Below, one piece after another: positions 42,811-51,969 of a stretch of DNA of 64,000 bases. The notes beneath the pieces were generated by a model that saw nothing but the letters and a program-made list of their open reading frames with translations, was not told the DNA's origin and did not search any database. This stretch comes from G963667145 sp963667145 (GTDB taxonomy: Bacteria; Cloacimonadota; Cloacimonadia; G963667145). The translations under genes were made by a program, and so were the position numbers. The stretch spans positions 682,001 to 746,000 of the forward strand of contig OY762943.1 in NCBI GenBank assembly GCA_963667145.1. Reading direction: 5' to 3'. Each line of letters starts with the position of its first letter. Positions within the stretch are counted from its first letter, which is position 1.

Positions 42811-43929
42811 TTAGACCTCTTCTTGAACTTCAGCTTCTTCGGTGGTTGTTTTGTAATAGTTCGGGCTAACGCTTTGTCCATCTTCTATCTCGTCCACACC
42901 ATCTATCACCACAAAGTCTCCGTCTATCAGAGAAGACTCAATAATAACAATATTGCCCACCATTTTCACAATTTTGACCTTAATTTTTTTCACCGTGTTG
43001 TCTTTCATCAGCTTGTAAACATAGTAGTCGTCATAAACCTGCACAAGTGCATCATAAGTAACAGCTTGCACATCCTCAAAAACTCCCACGGCAACTTGAG
43101 CAGTAACTGTCATTCCTGGTAAAAGATTTTTCACACCTTCCAATTCGATCTTCACGGGATAAACCGCACTGTTATGTGCAGGAGCTCTGCCCACACCAAT
43201 TACCTTGCCCGACAGTAAAGTCTCCAATCCGTCGGGACTAACATCCACTTTTTGGTCTTTAGTTAGTTTAACGATACTCGCTTCGCCAACTCCCGTGTTA
43301 AGCAACAGTTTCTTGTAATTGACAATCTTGCAAACAAAGCTACTAGGACTAAGACTTTCGCCCTCTTCCACTGGCAAATCCGTGATAAACCCACTAACTG
43401 GAGCTGCCATTCTGGCATAATCATAATCGTTCTTAGCCGAAATAAAATTAGCCTGACAACTGGCATAATCTGCCACCATCCCCTGATATTCGGATTCGGA
43501 GATTTGCTGAGATGCGTAAAGTTGCTTGCCAGCTTTGAGGTTGCTCTTGGCAACAGTGAATAGAGCTTTTGCGTTTTCGTATTGAGCTTTTTTAAAATCA
43601 GCCTCAATATCTCCAATGCTCTCACCCTTTTCCACCCAATCACCAAGACCTTTGTTCAGCTTCCTTAGCTGCCCAGAAACACCCGCAACCATCTCCACTT
43701 GGTCTCTACCTTGCAAAGTCCCGCTGACTTGCACATACTCAGGAACATCTTGTCTTTTGAACTCTTGCACCAACACCATCACCGCAGATTCTTTGAGTTT
43801 GGAATTTTGCTTTTCCCCACTCGCTTCGGCACCATCACCACCAGAACTTGCACCTATCACCACAGCAATAACTATCAAAAGCAAAATTGCCGAATAAATA
43901 ATAATTTTCCTCTTCGTAAAAATCCTCAT
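42811..43929 (-). CDS. Periplasmic membrane-fusion (adaptor) protein of RND pump
   Basis: A 372-residue adaptor with one N-terminal membrane anchor (about 8-27), a biotinyl-lipoyl half motif around residues 80-115 (GVSGQLRKLNKGLGDWVEKG), a coiled-coil hairpin (115-165), the second lipoyl half (MAAPVSGFITDLPVEEGE) and a beta-barrel domain. It links the RND pump to the TolC-like channel. It lies between them in the operon. Confidence 0.92.
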   Translation of the reverse strand: MRIFTKRKIIIYSAILLLIVIAVVIGASSGGDGAEASGEKQNSKLKESAVMVLVQEFKRQDVPEYVQVSGTLQGRDQVEMVAGVSGQLRKLNKGLGDWVEKGESIGDIEADFKKAQYENAKALFTVAKSNLKAGKQLYASQQISESEYQGMVADYASCQANFISAKNDYDYARMAAPVSGFITDLPVEEGESLSPSSFVCKIVNYKKLLLNTGVGEASIVKLTKDQKVDVSPDGLETLLSGKVIGVGRAPAHNSAVYPVKIELEGVKNLLPGMTVTAQVAVGVFEDVQAVTYDALVQVYDDYYVYKLMKDNTVKKIKVKIVKMVGNIVIIESSLIDGDFVVIDGVDEIEDGQSVSPNYYKTTTEEAEVQEEV

Positions 43930-43951
43930 TTTTTCTCCGTTGTCTTTCTAA

Positions 43952-45265
43952 TTAAAATAACTTTTCCAATTCACTATCTTCTTTTATCACCAACAATCTT
44001 TTCAAGTCGGATCTGGCTGTAAAAAAGCTGTTTTTCGCTAGCACCAAATTCAATTGAGCCGATTGATAAGTGTTAAGAGCATCCAAAAAATTCGCAGTTG
44101 AGAGCAATCCGTTTTTGTATTTCGCTTGATTTTGCTCAAAAACTCCCTCGGCAGCATCAACACCAAACTCCGCAGAAACCACTTGTTTAGCAGAACTTAC
44201 AAAAGTGTAAACAGCCGCTTTTATCTCCAATTTCAGTTGTGTCTCGGTATTATAATTCTCCGCCTCTACACGACGCAGGTCATATCTTGCCTTTTGGTAA
44301 GCAAAGTAGTTGTCGCAAAACGGCAAGAAAGAAATAGGCATCGATACGCTAATAGAAAGCACTTTGCTCGCTTCCTTATAACTTCCTGAAAAGTTTTCAT
44401 CTTTTTTGTAAGCATAAGAAGCATTCACCGAAGGTAATGGAGACAACGCAGCCATAATTTTCCCTTTTTGAGCAATCTCTTTTTGCTCCTCCAAACTTTT
44501 GAGAGACAAGTTTCTGCTCTCGCCAAGGCTGATTATCTTCACCATAATGCTATCCAAACGACTGATGTCCAGTTTCTTCACTTTATCAAACAATACTTGA
44601 TAATCGCTCAAATCTATAGGTGCTAACTCCAAATCGTTGTCAGCTATATGCAGGAAATCGCAAAACTGATTTCTACTCTGTAGATAGCTATTTTGCTTGG
44701 ACAACAAAACCACCTCTTTGCTCTTAACCTCAGCCTCCATCGTCAGAACGTCCACTTTGGAAAGAGAACCAGTCTTGCTCTTAATTTTCGCTTGTTCCAA
44801 AGATTGTTGACTACTCTTCAGGTCGTTCTCGGCAATCTCCAACTCCCTCTGTGCCATCAGCAAGTTGAAATATTTCGTCTCCACTTCCGCCAAAGTAACA
44901 AACTCTTTCTCTTCGTAAGCCAATTTTTTCATCTCTTCGGTATCGGCTTTAATTCGATAATTCAACCAATTCTCACCTTTATTAAAAAGTGGTTGAGAAA
45001 AAGTGACGCCGTAAGATTTGCTATTATCTTTAGCATATTCACCCTTATCAGACAGCTGAGTGAAGCCAAATGTAGCCGAAGCCGTTCCAAACAAACCCAC
45101 AAAACTGCTCCATGTGGAATATACGGCAGATTTGTATTCAGCTTTCGCCGCCTTATAACTGCTACTATTTTCCAAGGCTAACTCTTTAGCCTGCTCCAAA
45201 TTCAGAACTTCGGCAGACAATCCGACAAATCCCAAAAGCAACACAACAAAAACAAAATTTTTCAT
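43952..45265 (-). CDS. TolC-family outer-membrane efflux channel
   Basis: A 437-residue protein with a signal peptide (KNFVFVVLLLGFVGLSA) and the internal duplication of TolC: two sets of long helices (from LNLEQAKELALENSSS, and from about 240) and Gly-rich strand pairs for the outer-membrane barrel (GLFGTASATFGFTQLSD). It forms the exit duct of the tripartite pump. The gene is 22 bases ahead of the fusion protein. Confidence 0.92.
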   Translation of the reverse strand: MKNFVFVVLLLGFVGLSAEVLNLEQAKELALENSSSYKAAKAEYKSAVYSTWSSFVGLFGTASATFGFTQLSDKGEYAKDNSKSYGVTFSQPLFNKGENWLNYRIKADTEEMKKLAYEEKEFVTLAEVETKYFNLLMAQRELEIAENDLKSSQQSLEQAKIKSKTGSLSKVDVLTMEAEVKSKEVVLLSKQNSYLQSRNQFCDFLHIADNDLELAPIDLSDYQVLFDKVKKLDISRLDSIMVKIISLGESRNLSLKSLEEQKEIAQKGKIMAALSPLPSVNASYAYKKDENFSGSYKEASKVLSISVSMPISFLPFCDNYFAYQKARYDLRRVEAENYNTETQLKLEIKAAVYTFVSSAKQVVSAEFGVDAAEGVFEQNQAKYKNGLLSTANFLDALNTYQSAQLNLVLAKNSFFTARSDLKRLLVIKEDSELEKLF

Positions 45266-45333
45266 TTAACTATAGACCTCTTTTTTATTCACATTCTACT
45301 CTGAGACACTTGCAACTCTGAAATCCCTCAATG

Positions 45334-46083
45334 TTAATTGGCAATCTGTTCCCAATTAACATCTGGATGGTGGTATCTGCCATAGCCTTTCGTCTTCTCA
45401 TTCAACTGAATGGAATTCACCGGACAATAGTTGATGCACGCCATACAGCTCTCGCACTTGCCCTTTTGCCAAACAGGTTTTCCATTCTCCATTTGGATGC
45501 ATCCCACTGGACAAATTTTACTACACAGTCCACACTCGTTGCATTTATCATCTACAAAATACTTTTTGCCCAAATCCGAAAACTTCGACCACAGCAAATA
45601 AATAGGAAACAACTTCAACAGAAAAAAATCTCCCCCGTTGTGCTTTCCTCTCGCAGACAACACATCCACAATTTTATCTATCTTCTCTTCTGCTATTCGC
45701 AAAACATTTTTGGTCTTCTCCTCTGGATATACATCGTTTAATGGCAAATAAGCATTCGGCATATTCACCCTAAAAGATGCGTCCAACTTGCGTTTTGCAA
45801 ATTTTTGCGTATCCACAAAAGCGTGTCCAGGAGAGCCTCCTCTGGTTTGCAAAGCAAAGAAATAGTCCACTCTGCTAAAATCCGTCGTTTGCAAAAATTT
45901 CTTAACCATCTTAGGCACTCCGAAAGCGTACAGCGGAAAAGCTACACCCACTTCGCCTTCCAAAATCAATTGCTTATCCAAGCAAGATTTTATGCTGATT
46001 AATTCAGTTCCTTCAATCTTTTTCGCCACTTCTTTGGCAACATAAAGAGTATTGCCAGTTCCAGAAAAATAAAAAATTTTCAT
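45334..46083 (-). CDS. EFR1-type flavodoxin-ferredoxin fusion protein
   Basis: A 249-residue cytoplasmic electron carrier. The N-terminal flavodoxin-like domain begins FYFSGTGNT (FMN phosphate loop); the C-terminal part has two 4Fe-4S motifs, CNECGLCSKICPVGC and CESCMACINYCPVN. EFR1 proteins are common in anaerobes and their redox partners are mostly unknown. It overlaps the TetR gene by four bases and precedes the efflux genes by 68, so it may be co-controlled with them. Why an efflux operon needs an electron carrier is unclear. Confidence 0.88.
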   Translation of the reverse strand: MKIFYFSGTGNTLYVAKEVAKKIEGTELISIKSCLDKQLILEGEVGVAFPLYAFGVPKMVKKFLQTTDFSRVDYFFALQTRGGSPGHAFVDTQKFAKRKLDASFRVNMPNAYLPLNDVYPEEKTKNVLRIAEEKIDKIVDVLSARGKHNGGDFFLLKLFPIYLLWSKFSDLGKKYFVDDKCNECGLCSKICPVGCIQMENGKPVWQKGKCESCMACINYCPVNSIQLNEKTKGYGRYHHPDVNWEQIAN

Positions 46084-46676
46084 TCCAATCCAACTCCCTT
46101 ATAAACAATTTCAATCTTCTTTTTTAACTCTTTAAGTGCCTGCTCAAGAGGAAAATCGCTTTTGATAATTTTGAAAAAAGTTCCTTTGAAAATGACAACA
46201 TAAACCTCCGCCAGCAAAAAAGAAGCTTCTTTCAATTTGTCTTGATGCAAACATATCACATTGTAAATCAAGGTAACAAGGTGGTTATAGACCTTTTCAT
46301 ACTTTTTCGCTCTTTCCAAAGATTCGATATATTCAAAAAAGTCGCGTACCCAAACTTCTTTCAAGTTCTCATCAGAAAAATGTACCTTAAAAAACCATGA
46401 AAGCAAATTGTACATGTCTTGACAAAAATCTTGTCCCGTGAGCAAGCCCAGTTTTTTCACTTCTTCCAGTTGAGAAATCAGCCTATTCCCAATATAGTCG
46501 GCAACCAAGTCCTCTTTGCTTTCGTAATAATTGTACAATGTGCGAAGAGATATATCAAGGCTGTCGGAAATATCTTTCATCGTAAATCCGTAAAGACCGT
46601 GCAATGTCAAAAGTCGACTAAACTCTTGAACAATTAAACTTCTTCTCTTTTCTTTTTTTCTTTCTCTTAATCCCAT
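46080..46676 (-). CDS. TetR/AcrR-family transcriptional regulator
   Basis: A 198-residue repressor with an N-terminal helix-turn-helix (about 25-50: YGFTMKDISDSLDISLRTLYNYYESKEDL) and a helical ligand domain. As first gene of the unit it likely represses the flavodoxin and efflux genes and itself, released by a pump substrate. Two starts are possible (46685 and 46676); I choose the second, where MGLRERKKEKR begins, though the ribosome site is weak for both. An inverted repeat that may be its operator lies at 46709-46734. Confidence 0.88.
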   Translation of the reverse strand: MGLRERKKEKRRSLIVQEFSRLLTLHGLYGFTMKDISDSLDISLRTLYNYYESKEDLVADYIGNRLISQLEEVKKLGLLTGQDFCQDMYNLLSWFFKVHFSDENLKEVWVRDFFEYIESLERAKKYEKVYNHLVTLIYNVICLHQDKLKEASFLLAEVYVVIFKGTFFKIIKSDFPLEQALKELKKKIEIVYKGVGLE

Positions 46677-46708
46677 AATCACCATAATTTCATTTCGTGC
46701 AAAAATTT

Positions 46709-46734
46709 AATTTGTGAAACTTTGTCAACAAATT
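46709..46734. promoter_or_regulatory. Candidate TetR operator in the divergent promoter region
   Basis: AATTTGT (46709-46715) and ACAAATT (46728-46734) are perfect inverted seven-base arms with a 12-base spacer, in the 140 bases between the divergent TetR and thioesterase genes. A TTGACC box for the rightward unit begins near 46749. TetR dimers bind palindromes of this overall size; the assignment is by position only. Confidence 0.4.
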
Positions 46735-46816
46735 TATTCTTTACAAAAAATCGTTGACCTCATGGCGAAAAATTTTCAGTTACAGTCATTAATTTTAATA
46801 ATCAGGAAGTTTTATC

Positions 46817-47242
46817 GTGGCGTGTGAATACAATCGACACATTTTTGGCTATGAATGTGACATTTACGGGCATCTGAACAATGCCAACTATCTCCGCATT
46901 TTGGAGGAAGCTAGGTCTATCGCTTTGAGCAAAATAGGCTTTTCTTTGGGATATCTGCTCCAACAAAACATCGCTATATTTGTCACCGACATTCACATAA
47001 AATATTTGAAACAAATTAGCTTTGCGGAAGATGTAGTCATCAAAAGTTTTGTGAAGAAACAAAGTAGACTTAAGTGTCTATGGTATCAAGAAATATACGA
47101 TTCTAAGAACACCTTGTGTGCCACTGCCGAGATTAGCGGTGCGTTTGCCAAAAACGGAAATGCTACCAGAATTGATAAAGAAATGTACGAAAAGATGATT
47201 GCCCAAATGAAAGCCAACGAATTGATGAATAACGAAGGATGA
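46817..47242 (+). CDS. Acyl-CoA thioesterase, hot-dog fold (YbgC/FadM-like)
   Basis: A 141-residue cytoplasmic thioesterase. The YbgC/FadM motif is present: YECDIYGHLNNANYLRILEEAR with the catalytic Asp (D15) and the HLNN loop. It hydrolyses short or long acyl-CoAs. The start is GTG at 46817 with AGGAAG seven bases upstream. It is the first gene of a four-gene unit with dapD, tatD and a metallopeptidase gene. Confidence 0.87.
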   Translation: MACEYNRHIFGYECDIYGHLNNANYLRILEEARSIALSKIGFSLGYLLQQNIAIFVTDIHIKYLKQISFAEDVVIKSFVKKQSRLKCLWYQEIYDSKNTLCATAEISGAFAKNGNATRIDKEMYEKMIAQMKANELMNNEG

Positions 47243-47247
47243 TAAAA

Positions 47248-48054
47248 ATGAAAGAGAATATCGAAGCACTTTACGAAAAAGCCGAACTTTCCCAAGAGGC
47301 TTTGGAAATTTTTCACGAATTTATAATCGCTCTGAACAGGGGACAAATTCGTGCTGCAACCTATGAAAACGGTTCTTGGACTGTGAACGAATGGATAAAA
47401 AAAGGCATACTTGTCGGATTTCGCTTGGGGAAAATCACGGAATTTCCAAAATATGGACATCACCACTTTTTGGATAAATCCACTTATCCCGAACAAAAAT
47501 TTAGCCTGAACAACAAAATTAGAATCGTCCCCGGAGGCTCGTCTGTGCGGAATGGAGCCTATCTCGCACCAGGTGTCACCATGATGCCTCCAGCCTACGT
47601 GAACGTCGGTGCTTATGTGGACGAGGACACGATGATAGATTCGCACGCACTCGTGGGTTCGTGTGCACAAATCGGCAAACGAGTTCATCTGTCCGCCGCT
47701 GCTCAAATCGGTGGAGTTTTGGAGCCTATCGGAGCAAATCCCGTTATCATCGAAGACGACGTTTTCATCGGAGGCAACACCGGTATTTACGAGGGCGTGA
47801 TTGTCAAAAAAGAGAGTATCATCGCTCCAGGAGTCATCATCACCAAGGGAACTCCCGTCTTTGATGCCACAAAAAACGAATTTCTGAAAACCGCTTCGGG
47901 GAAAGCTCCCGTCATTCCAGAAAGAGCCGTTGTCGTTGGAGGATCACGCACTCTGAAAAGCAATTCCGATTTCAGTGTCTACTGCCCAATAATCATCAAA
48001 TATCGCGACAGCAAATCCGACAAATCTGTAACTTTGGAAGAAACTCTACGATGA
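47248..48054 (+). CDS. dapD: Tetrahydrodipicolinate N-succinyltransferase
   Basis: A 268-residue trimeric left-handed beta-helix acyltransferase that commits lysine/diaminopimelate synthesis to the succinylase route. N-terminal helices are followed by the hexapeptide-repeat region (about 95-215) with GGSSVRNGAYLAPGVTMMPP and QIGGVLEPIGANPVIIEDD, both DapD hallmarks. The frame opens at 47239, but that ATG overlaps AAGGA; the ATG at 47248 is eight bases past it. It supplies meso-diaminopimelate for peptidoglycan. It overlaps tatD by four bases. Confidence 0.94.
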   Translation: MKENIEALYEKAELSQEALEIFHEFIIALNRGQIRAATYENGSWTVNEWIKKGILVGFRLGKITEFPKYGHHHFLDKSTYPEQKFSLNNKIRIVPGGSSVRNGAYLAPGVTMMPPAYVNVGAYVDEDTMIDSHALVGSCAQIGKRVHLSAAAQIGGVLEPIGANPVIIEDDVFIGGNTGIYEGVIVKKESIIAPGVIITKGTPVFDATKNEFLKTASGKAPVIPERAVVVGGSRTLKSNSDFSVYCPIIIKYRDSKSDKSVTLEETLR

Positions 48055-48806
48055 AAATCTTTGAAACTCACATGCACCTTGATTTTCCCGACTTCGATCA
48101 GGACCGTGAGGAAATTATAGAATCTGCCCAAAAACTTGGTGTAAGCAAGATGGTCAACATCGGAACGGACACCAAGAGCAATTTGGCTTCCGTAGAATTG
48201 GCGGAAAAATATCCGTTTGTCTATGCCGCCATCGGCTACCATCCGCACGATGCTCAAACGATGGATTTGGACTTGCTCCGTGAGTTGGCAACCAACAAAA
48301 AAGTTTTGGCAATCGGAGAAATCGGATTGGACTACTTCAAAAATTATTGCCCACGCCATGAACAAGAAATAGCTTTTTGCTCGCAGGTGGAACTGGCGGT
48401 CGAATTGGACATGCCCATCATCGTCCACTGTCGCGACGCCTACAAAGATTGCTATCGCATATTAAAAAGCTATTCGCCACGAAAGGTTTTATTTCACTGC
48501 TACAGCGGAAATTATGAATACTCAAAACTGATTTTTGACAACAACTGGTCTATCGCTCTCGGAGGAGCTATCACCTTCAACAAAGACGCTCAAGAAGAAC
48601 TAATTAGACAGATGCCCGACAACAAATTTATGGTCGAGACGGATTGTCCATTCCTCACTCCTCATCCAAACCGAGGCAAGAGAAATTCTCCACTAAATCT
48701 GCCCTACATCGTCCAGAAAATCGCTTCCATTAGAGGAGTATCTGCCGAAAAAATTGCCAAACTGACCTACCAAAATGCGTGCAATTTTTTCAACCTGAAA
48801 TGCTGA
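48051..48806 (+). CDS. tatD: TatD-family metal-dependent DNase
   Basis: A 251-residue TIM-barrel hydrolase. Metal ligands: H7 and H9 in ETHMHLD (Glu in place of the usual first Asp, not a ligand), E in GEIGLDY, H in VHCRDA, H in HCYSG, and D in VETDCPFLTP. It acts as a 3'-5' exonuclease or D-tyrosyl/D-aminoacyl hydrolase in different bacteria. It is coupled to dapD (4-base overlap) and the next gene (7-base overlap). Confidence 0.92.
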   Translation: MKIFETHMHLDFPDFDQDREEIIESAQKLGVSKMVNIGTDTKSNLASVELAEKYPFVYAAIGYHPHDAQTMDLDLLRELATNKKVLAIGEIGLDYFKNYCPRHEQEIAFCSQVELAVELDMPIIVHCRDAYKDCYRILKSYSPRKVLFHCYSGNYEYSKLIFDNNWSIALGGAITFNKDAQEELIRQMPDNKFMVETDCPFLTPHPNRGKRNSPLNLPYIVQKIASIRGVSAEKIAKLTYQNACNFFNLKC

Positions 48807-49450
48807 AAATCGAAATACGAAGAGAAAAGCGAAAAAGCATCTCTCTGCAAATCGTCGCTCCCGACAAACTGTTAGTCAAAGCTCCTCTCTTTTCGCCAGA
48901 ATCACAGATTTGGAAATTTGTAAACAAGCGACAAGACTGGATAGACAAGCAAAACGCCATTGTGAAAAACCGTCGTGATTTTTTCGCTCTGAACAAAGTT
49001 TTATTCCTCGGGAAAGTGTATATCTTGAAAGCGGAAATTTCCGATAAGAATACCATCTCAAAGTCTGATAGCACCATCACTATCCACCACAAAGAAAGCC
49101 AAAATCCCAAATCAATTTTGCATAAGTGGTACCAAAATAACGCTCGGAAAGTTTTCACCAAGCTAACAGACATCTATTGCCAAAAGATGAACGTGACTTA
49201 CAAAAAGCTCAAGCTGTCATCCGCCAAAACTCGCTGGGGTTCTTGCTCGTCGCTTGGCAACATTAACCTGAATTGGAATCTGATAAAAGCTCCCGAAAAA
49301 ATCATCGCCTACGTTGTGGCTCACGAGTTGACGCACCTAACTTATCCGCATCATGGCAAATTTTTTTGGAACAATTTGGAAGTTTTTTATCCAGAATACA
49401 AAGAAGCAAAAAAGTGGCTCCGCGAGAATGGTGGCTATTTGCTCTATTAG
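48800..49450 (+). CDS. YgjP-like (DUF45) zinc metallopeptidase
   Basis: A 216-residue protein of the YgjP/M48-related family. The core is TRWGSCSSLGNINLNWNLI followed by VVAHELTHLTYPHHGKFFW: HELTH is the zinc site and the later His completes it. Function is unclear in all bacteria. The start at 48800 overlaps the tatD stop; the longer frame from 48779 lies inside tatD. Its stop overlaps the convergent DUF1848 gene by four bases. Confidence 0.88.
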   Translation: MLKIEIRREKRKSISLQIVAPDKLLVKAPLFSPESQIWKFVNKRQDWIDKQNAIVKNRRDFFALNKVLFLGKVYILKAEISDKNTISKSDSTITIHHKESQNPKSILHKWYQNNARKVFTKLTDIYCQKMNVTYKKLKLSSAKTRWGSCSSLGNINLNWNLIKAPEKIIAYVVAHELTHLTYPHHGKFFWNNLEVFYPEYKEAKKWLRENGGYLLY

Positions 49451-50388
49451 AATGCTTTCTGTTGCCCTGTGATATTGGAGTAGTTTTTGGAATACAGCTT
49501 TACACGGTGCGAAGGCTTCTCTTTCCCACACAGAATAGGCGATTTGGGATTATAGTCAGACAGCTTGTAATCCATTTCCGCACTCGTACCGTTGGCGTAG
49601 CAATAAATACATTTGTGCGAACAAACTCCGTACGTGCCAACATCCACCGCTTCCACGCATCTGCAATCCGCTCGACCGCTCTTGTCCTTGCCAATCTGTA
49701 GCTCTTCACCCAAAAGATTTTGCAAATATCCAAGACTAAAGCAACCGTCATTTTTTATACCCAGATGCGAATAGTCGTTAGCGTCTCCACACATATTAAG
49801 CTCAATCCCAGATTTCTCCGCAATAGTTTCCATCTTCCCCAACAATTCGATTTTTGCAGTTTCAGTTGGTGCATAAAATTTGTTCTTCGAGAGAATCTTG
49901 GAGACTTTGGGATAAAAATCGAGAAAGCTAACAAAACACTTTTCCGTATAGCTTGATAACAAATTGCAAAAATTTTCAAACTGACAAAGATGATAAGCAA
50001 TTCCCATCTCTTCACCAAAAATTATCGGGTCGTAACGCCAGTGGACTTTTTCTTTACCAATCCGCTTGCTAAGAGCTTTGAAAGTTTCCACCAAAGCCAC
50101 TTTATTCGGCAAGTTTTTCTCAATAGATTTGTCATAAGGATTGAGCGTGAAATGAAAGAAATATTTGTAACCTTGGGCATCCAAATAGTTCAAATGTGGC
50201 AAAAACGGAGCAGGATTTTTGCTCATAAACACGAAGCAATCAACCACTTTGGGATTTAGTAACACTTTGTACAAGAGGCTGTTGTCGTATGGCGACTGCA
50301 CCAAAACAAAGCCCTTTTGCACTTTATCTATAAACCAATCTCCAAAAAAAGCGGGAACGTCAGTGCGTCTGCTAACCGAGACAATCAT
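49447..50388 (-). CDS. DUF1848 family Fe-S protein
   Basis: A 313-residue protein of the DUF1848 family: SVSRRTDVPAF at the start, FMSKNPAPFLPHL, then HWRYDPIIFGEE, and a C-terminal cluster CRCVEAVDVGTYGVCSHKCIYCYA that must bind an iron-sulfur cluster in the manner of radical SAM enzymes but at the other end of the protein. Biochemical function is not known. It is 17 bases after the permease and may be the last gene of the redox operon. Confidence 0.86.
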   Translation of the reverse strand: MIVSVSRRTDVPAFFGDWFIDKVQKGFVLVQSPYDNSLLYKVLLNPKVVDCFVFMSKNPAPFLPHLNYLDAQGYKYFFHFTLNPYDKSIEKNLPNKVALVETFKALSKRIGKEKVHWRYDPIIFGEEMGIAYHLCQFENFCNLLSSYTEKCFVSFLDFYPKVSKILSKNKFYAPTETAKIELLGKMETIAEKSGIELNMCGDANDYSHLGIKNDGCFSLGYLQNLLGEELQIGKDKSGRADCRCVEAVDVGTYGVCSHKCIYCYANGTSAEMDYKLSDYNPKSPILCGKEKPSHRVKLYSKNYSNITGQQKAF

Positions 50389-50405
50389 GATAAAATAAGC
50401 AAATT

Positions 50406-51620
50406 TTATCCCAAATCAAATCCTGCATCGGAAATTGCTTTTTTGGCATTCATCAAACACGAACCATCAGAGCAGATAAAACTTGCGGTTTTGGTTTTCA
50501 AATCAACTTGGATATCGCTAACTCCCAACACATTTTCCAAAGCATGCAACACACCACTCTTGCAATGTTCACACTCCATATTGCTAATCTTCAAAACTGT
50601 CTTTTCACTATCAATTTTACTCGCACGAAATCTATTTTGCACCTTTTTCCCGTAATGAATGACAAACATCAAGCTCAAAAAAGCAATTCCAAGATAATCC
50701 ATCCAAGACAACATATCACTATGGTGAGCGGAGGCTTTGATGAAATCCAAATCAAGCAAAAGCAAATTCAGGAGATAGCCGAAAATTATACTAACAATCG
50801 CAATAGAGCCGAGGTAAATTATCAGTGCCTTCTTCCCGTAAGTGTTCAAAACCGAACTAATCGTCACCATGTTAGTTGCAGGTCCTGTGAGCAAAAATAC
50901 CAAAGCCGCTCCGGGGCTGATGCCCTTGAAGACCAGACTGGCTGCTATGGGTGTGGAGGAAGCCGAACATACATACAAGGGAATGCCAACCACCGCCATC
51001 AATAGCATCGAAGTGAAATTGTTGCTTAGATTTTCTTGGAAAAAATCGGCAGGCACAAGCCAAGAGATAAGACCTGCCAAAACAAGCCCAACTAACAAAG
51101 AATTGGCAATTGAACCGAAAAGTTCGTTCTGAATGTAAGTGAAAAAAGAAAGCAAACTTCTTCTGTTTTCCACACTACAACTTTGATTGGCAACCTCAAC
51201 TTCGCCCTCATCTTCCACCAAAAAATTAGTCAACACTCCAGTAATGATGCCCGTGAAAAAAGATGCAACTATCCGAGCGAGTGCAAAAATCGGACCCAAA
51301 AGCGAATAAGAAATCAAAAAGCTGTCCGCCCCATTTTGCGGAGTAGTTATCATAAACGACAAACTCGCACCCTTGGAAGCACCGCTTCGTCGCATTCCCT
51401 GAGCAACTGGAATAACTCCGCACGAGCAAATAGGAATAGGAATACCGAAAATCGTCGCCTTCAGCACAGACCAAATATTGCCTTTGCCCAATTGCTCTCT
51501 GACAATCCTTTCGGGAAAAAACAAATGCAACAATCCAGCAATCAAAAATCCCAAAACCAAATAGAAGGCAACTTCTGTGTAAAATTGCCAAAAATTCTGA
51601 AAAAATTCTAAAATAATCAT
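50406..51620 (-). CDS. SO_0444/ArsP-type permease with C-terminal HMA domain
   Basis: A 404-residue inner-membrane permease with about ten helices. Two Cys-bearing helices carry the family marks: IPIPICSCGVIPVAQGMR (about 58-75) and VGIPLYVCSASSTPIAASL. A heavy-metal-associated domain follows (about 342-404), with NMECEHC binding the metal. Family members export organic arsenicals or Cu/Zn. Gene neighbours (ArsR, thioredoxin, C_GCAxxG_C_C) fit a metal- or thiol-stress role. It overlaps the gene upstream by four bases. Confidence 0.87.
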   Translation of the reverse strand: MIILEFFQNFWQFYTEVAFYLVLGFLIAGLLHLFFPERIVREQLGKGNIWSVLKATIFGIPIPICSCGVIPVAQGMRRSGASKGASLSFMITTPQNGADSFLISYSLLGPIFALARIVASFFTGIITGVLTNFLVEDEGEVEVANQSCSVENRRSLLSFFTYIQNELFGSIANSLLVGLVLAGLISWLVPADFFQENLSNNFTSMLLMAVVGIPLYVCSASSTPIAASLVFKGISPGAALVFLLTGPATNMVTISSVLNTYGKKALIIYLGSIAIVSIIFGYLLNLLLLDLDFIKASAHHSDMLSWMDYLGIAFLSLMFVIHYGKKVQNRFRASKIDSEKTVLKISNMECEHCKSGVLHALENVLGVSDIQVDLKTKTASFICSDGSCLMNAKKAISDAGFDLG

Positions 51621-51934
51621 TTTAACTCATCCAATATCTTCTGCACCAAGGCAACCCTGTCTTTGCAAGGTAATCTGCGGTCTTTGGTAAACCGAATACA
51701 CTTTGCACTTCCGGCAGCTTTTTCAAATTCACTTCTCAATTTGCTTCGCACCTCATCATCTTCCAAGATGCCTAATCCACCAAACAAAGCTCCACACATC
51801 CCTTCTGGGGCGTTCCCTGCTCCAAATTCTGAATACTGCTCAACCTTGCTTTCGTCATGAATTTTTACTATTGCCTGAGCACAATTTAAACCTGAACGAA
51901 AATTCTCAACTGCAATCTTCACACTATCTCTCAT
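51617..51934 (-). CDS. C_GCAxxG_C_C family redox protein
   Basis: A 105-residue protein with the conserved cysteines of this family: C18 (LNCAQAI), C47 in the GMCGALFG loop, C79 (AKCIRF) and C90 (LPCKDRV). These are usually small redox or metal proteins of unknown action, found beside permeases and oxidoreductases. A TTG at 51937 precedes, but GAGG is best placed for the ATG at 51934. It overlaps the permease start by four bases. Confidence 0.86.
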   Translation of the reverse strand: MRDSVKIAVENFRSGLNCAQAIVKIHDESKVEQYSEFGAGNAPEGMCGALFGGLGILEDDEVRSKLRSEFEKAAGSAKCIRFTKDRRLPCKDRVALVQKILDELK

Positions 51935-51969
51935 CAAATTACCTCACTCACAAGATATTGAAAACCTTG

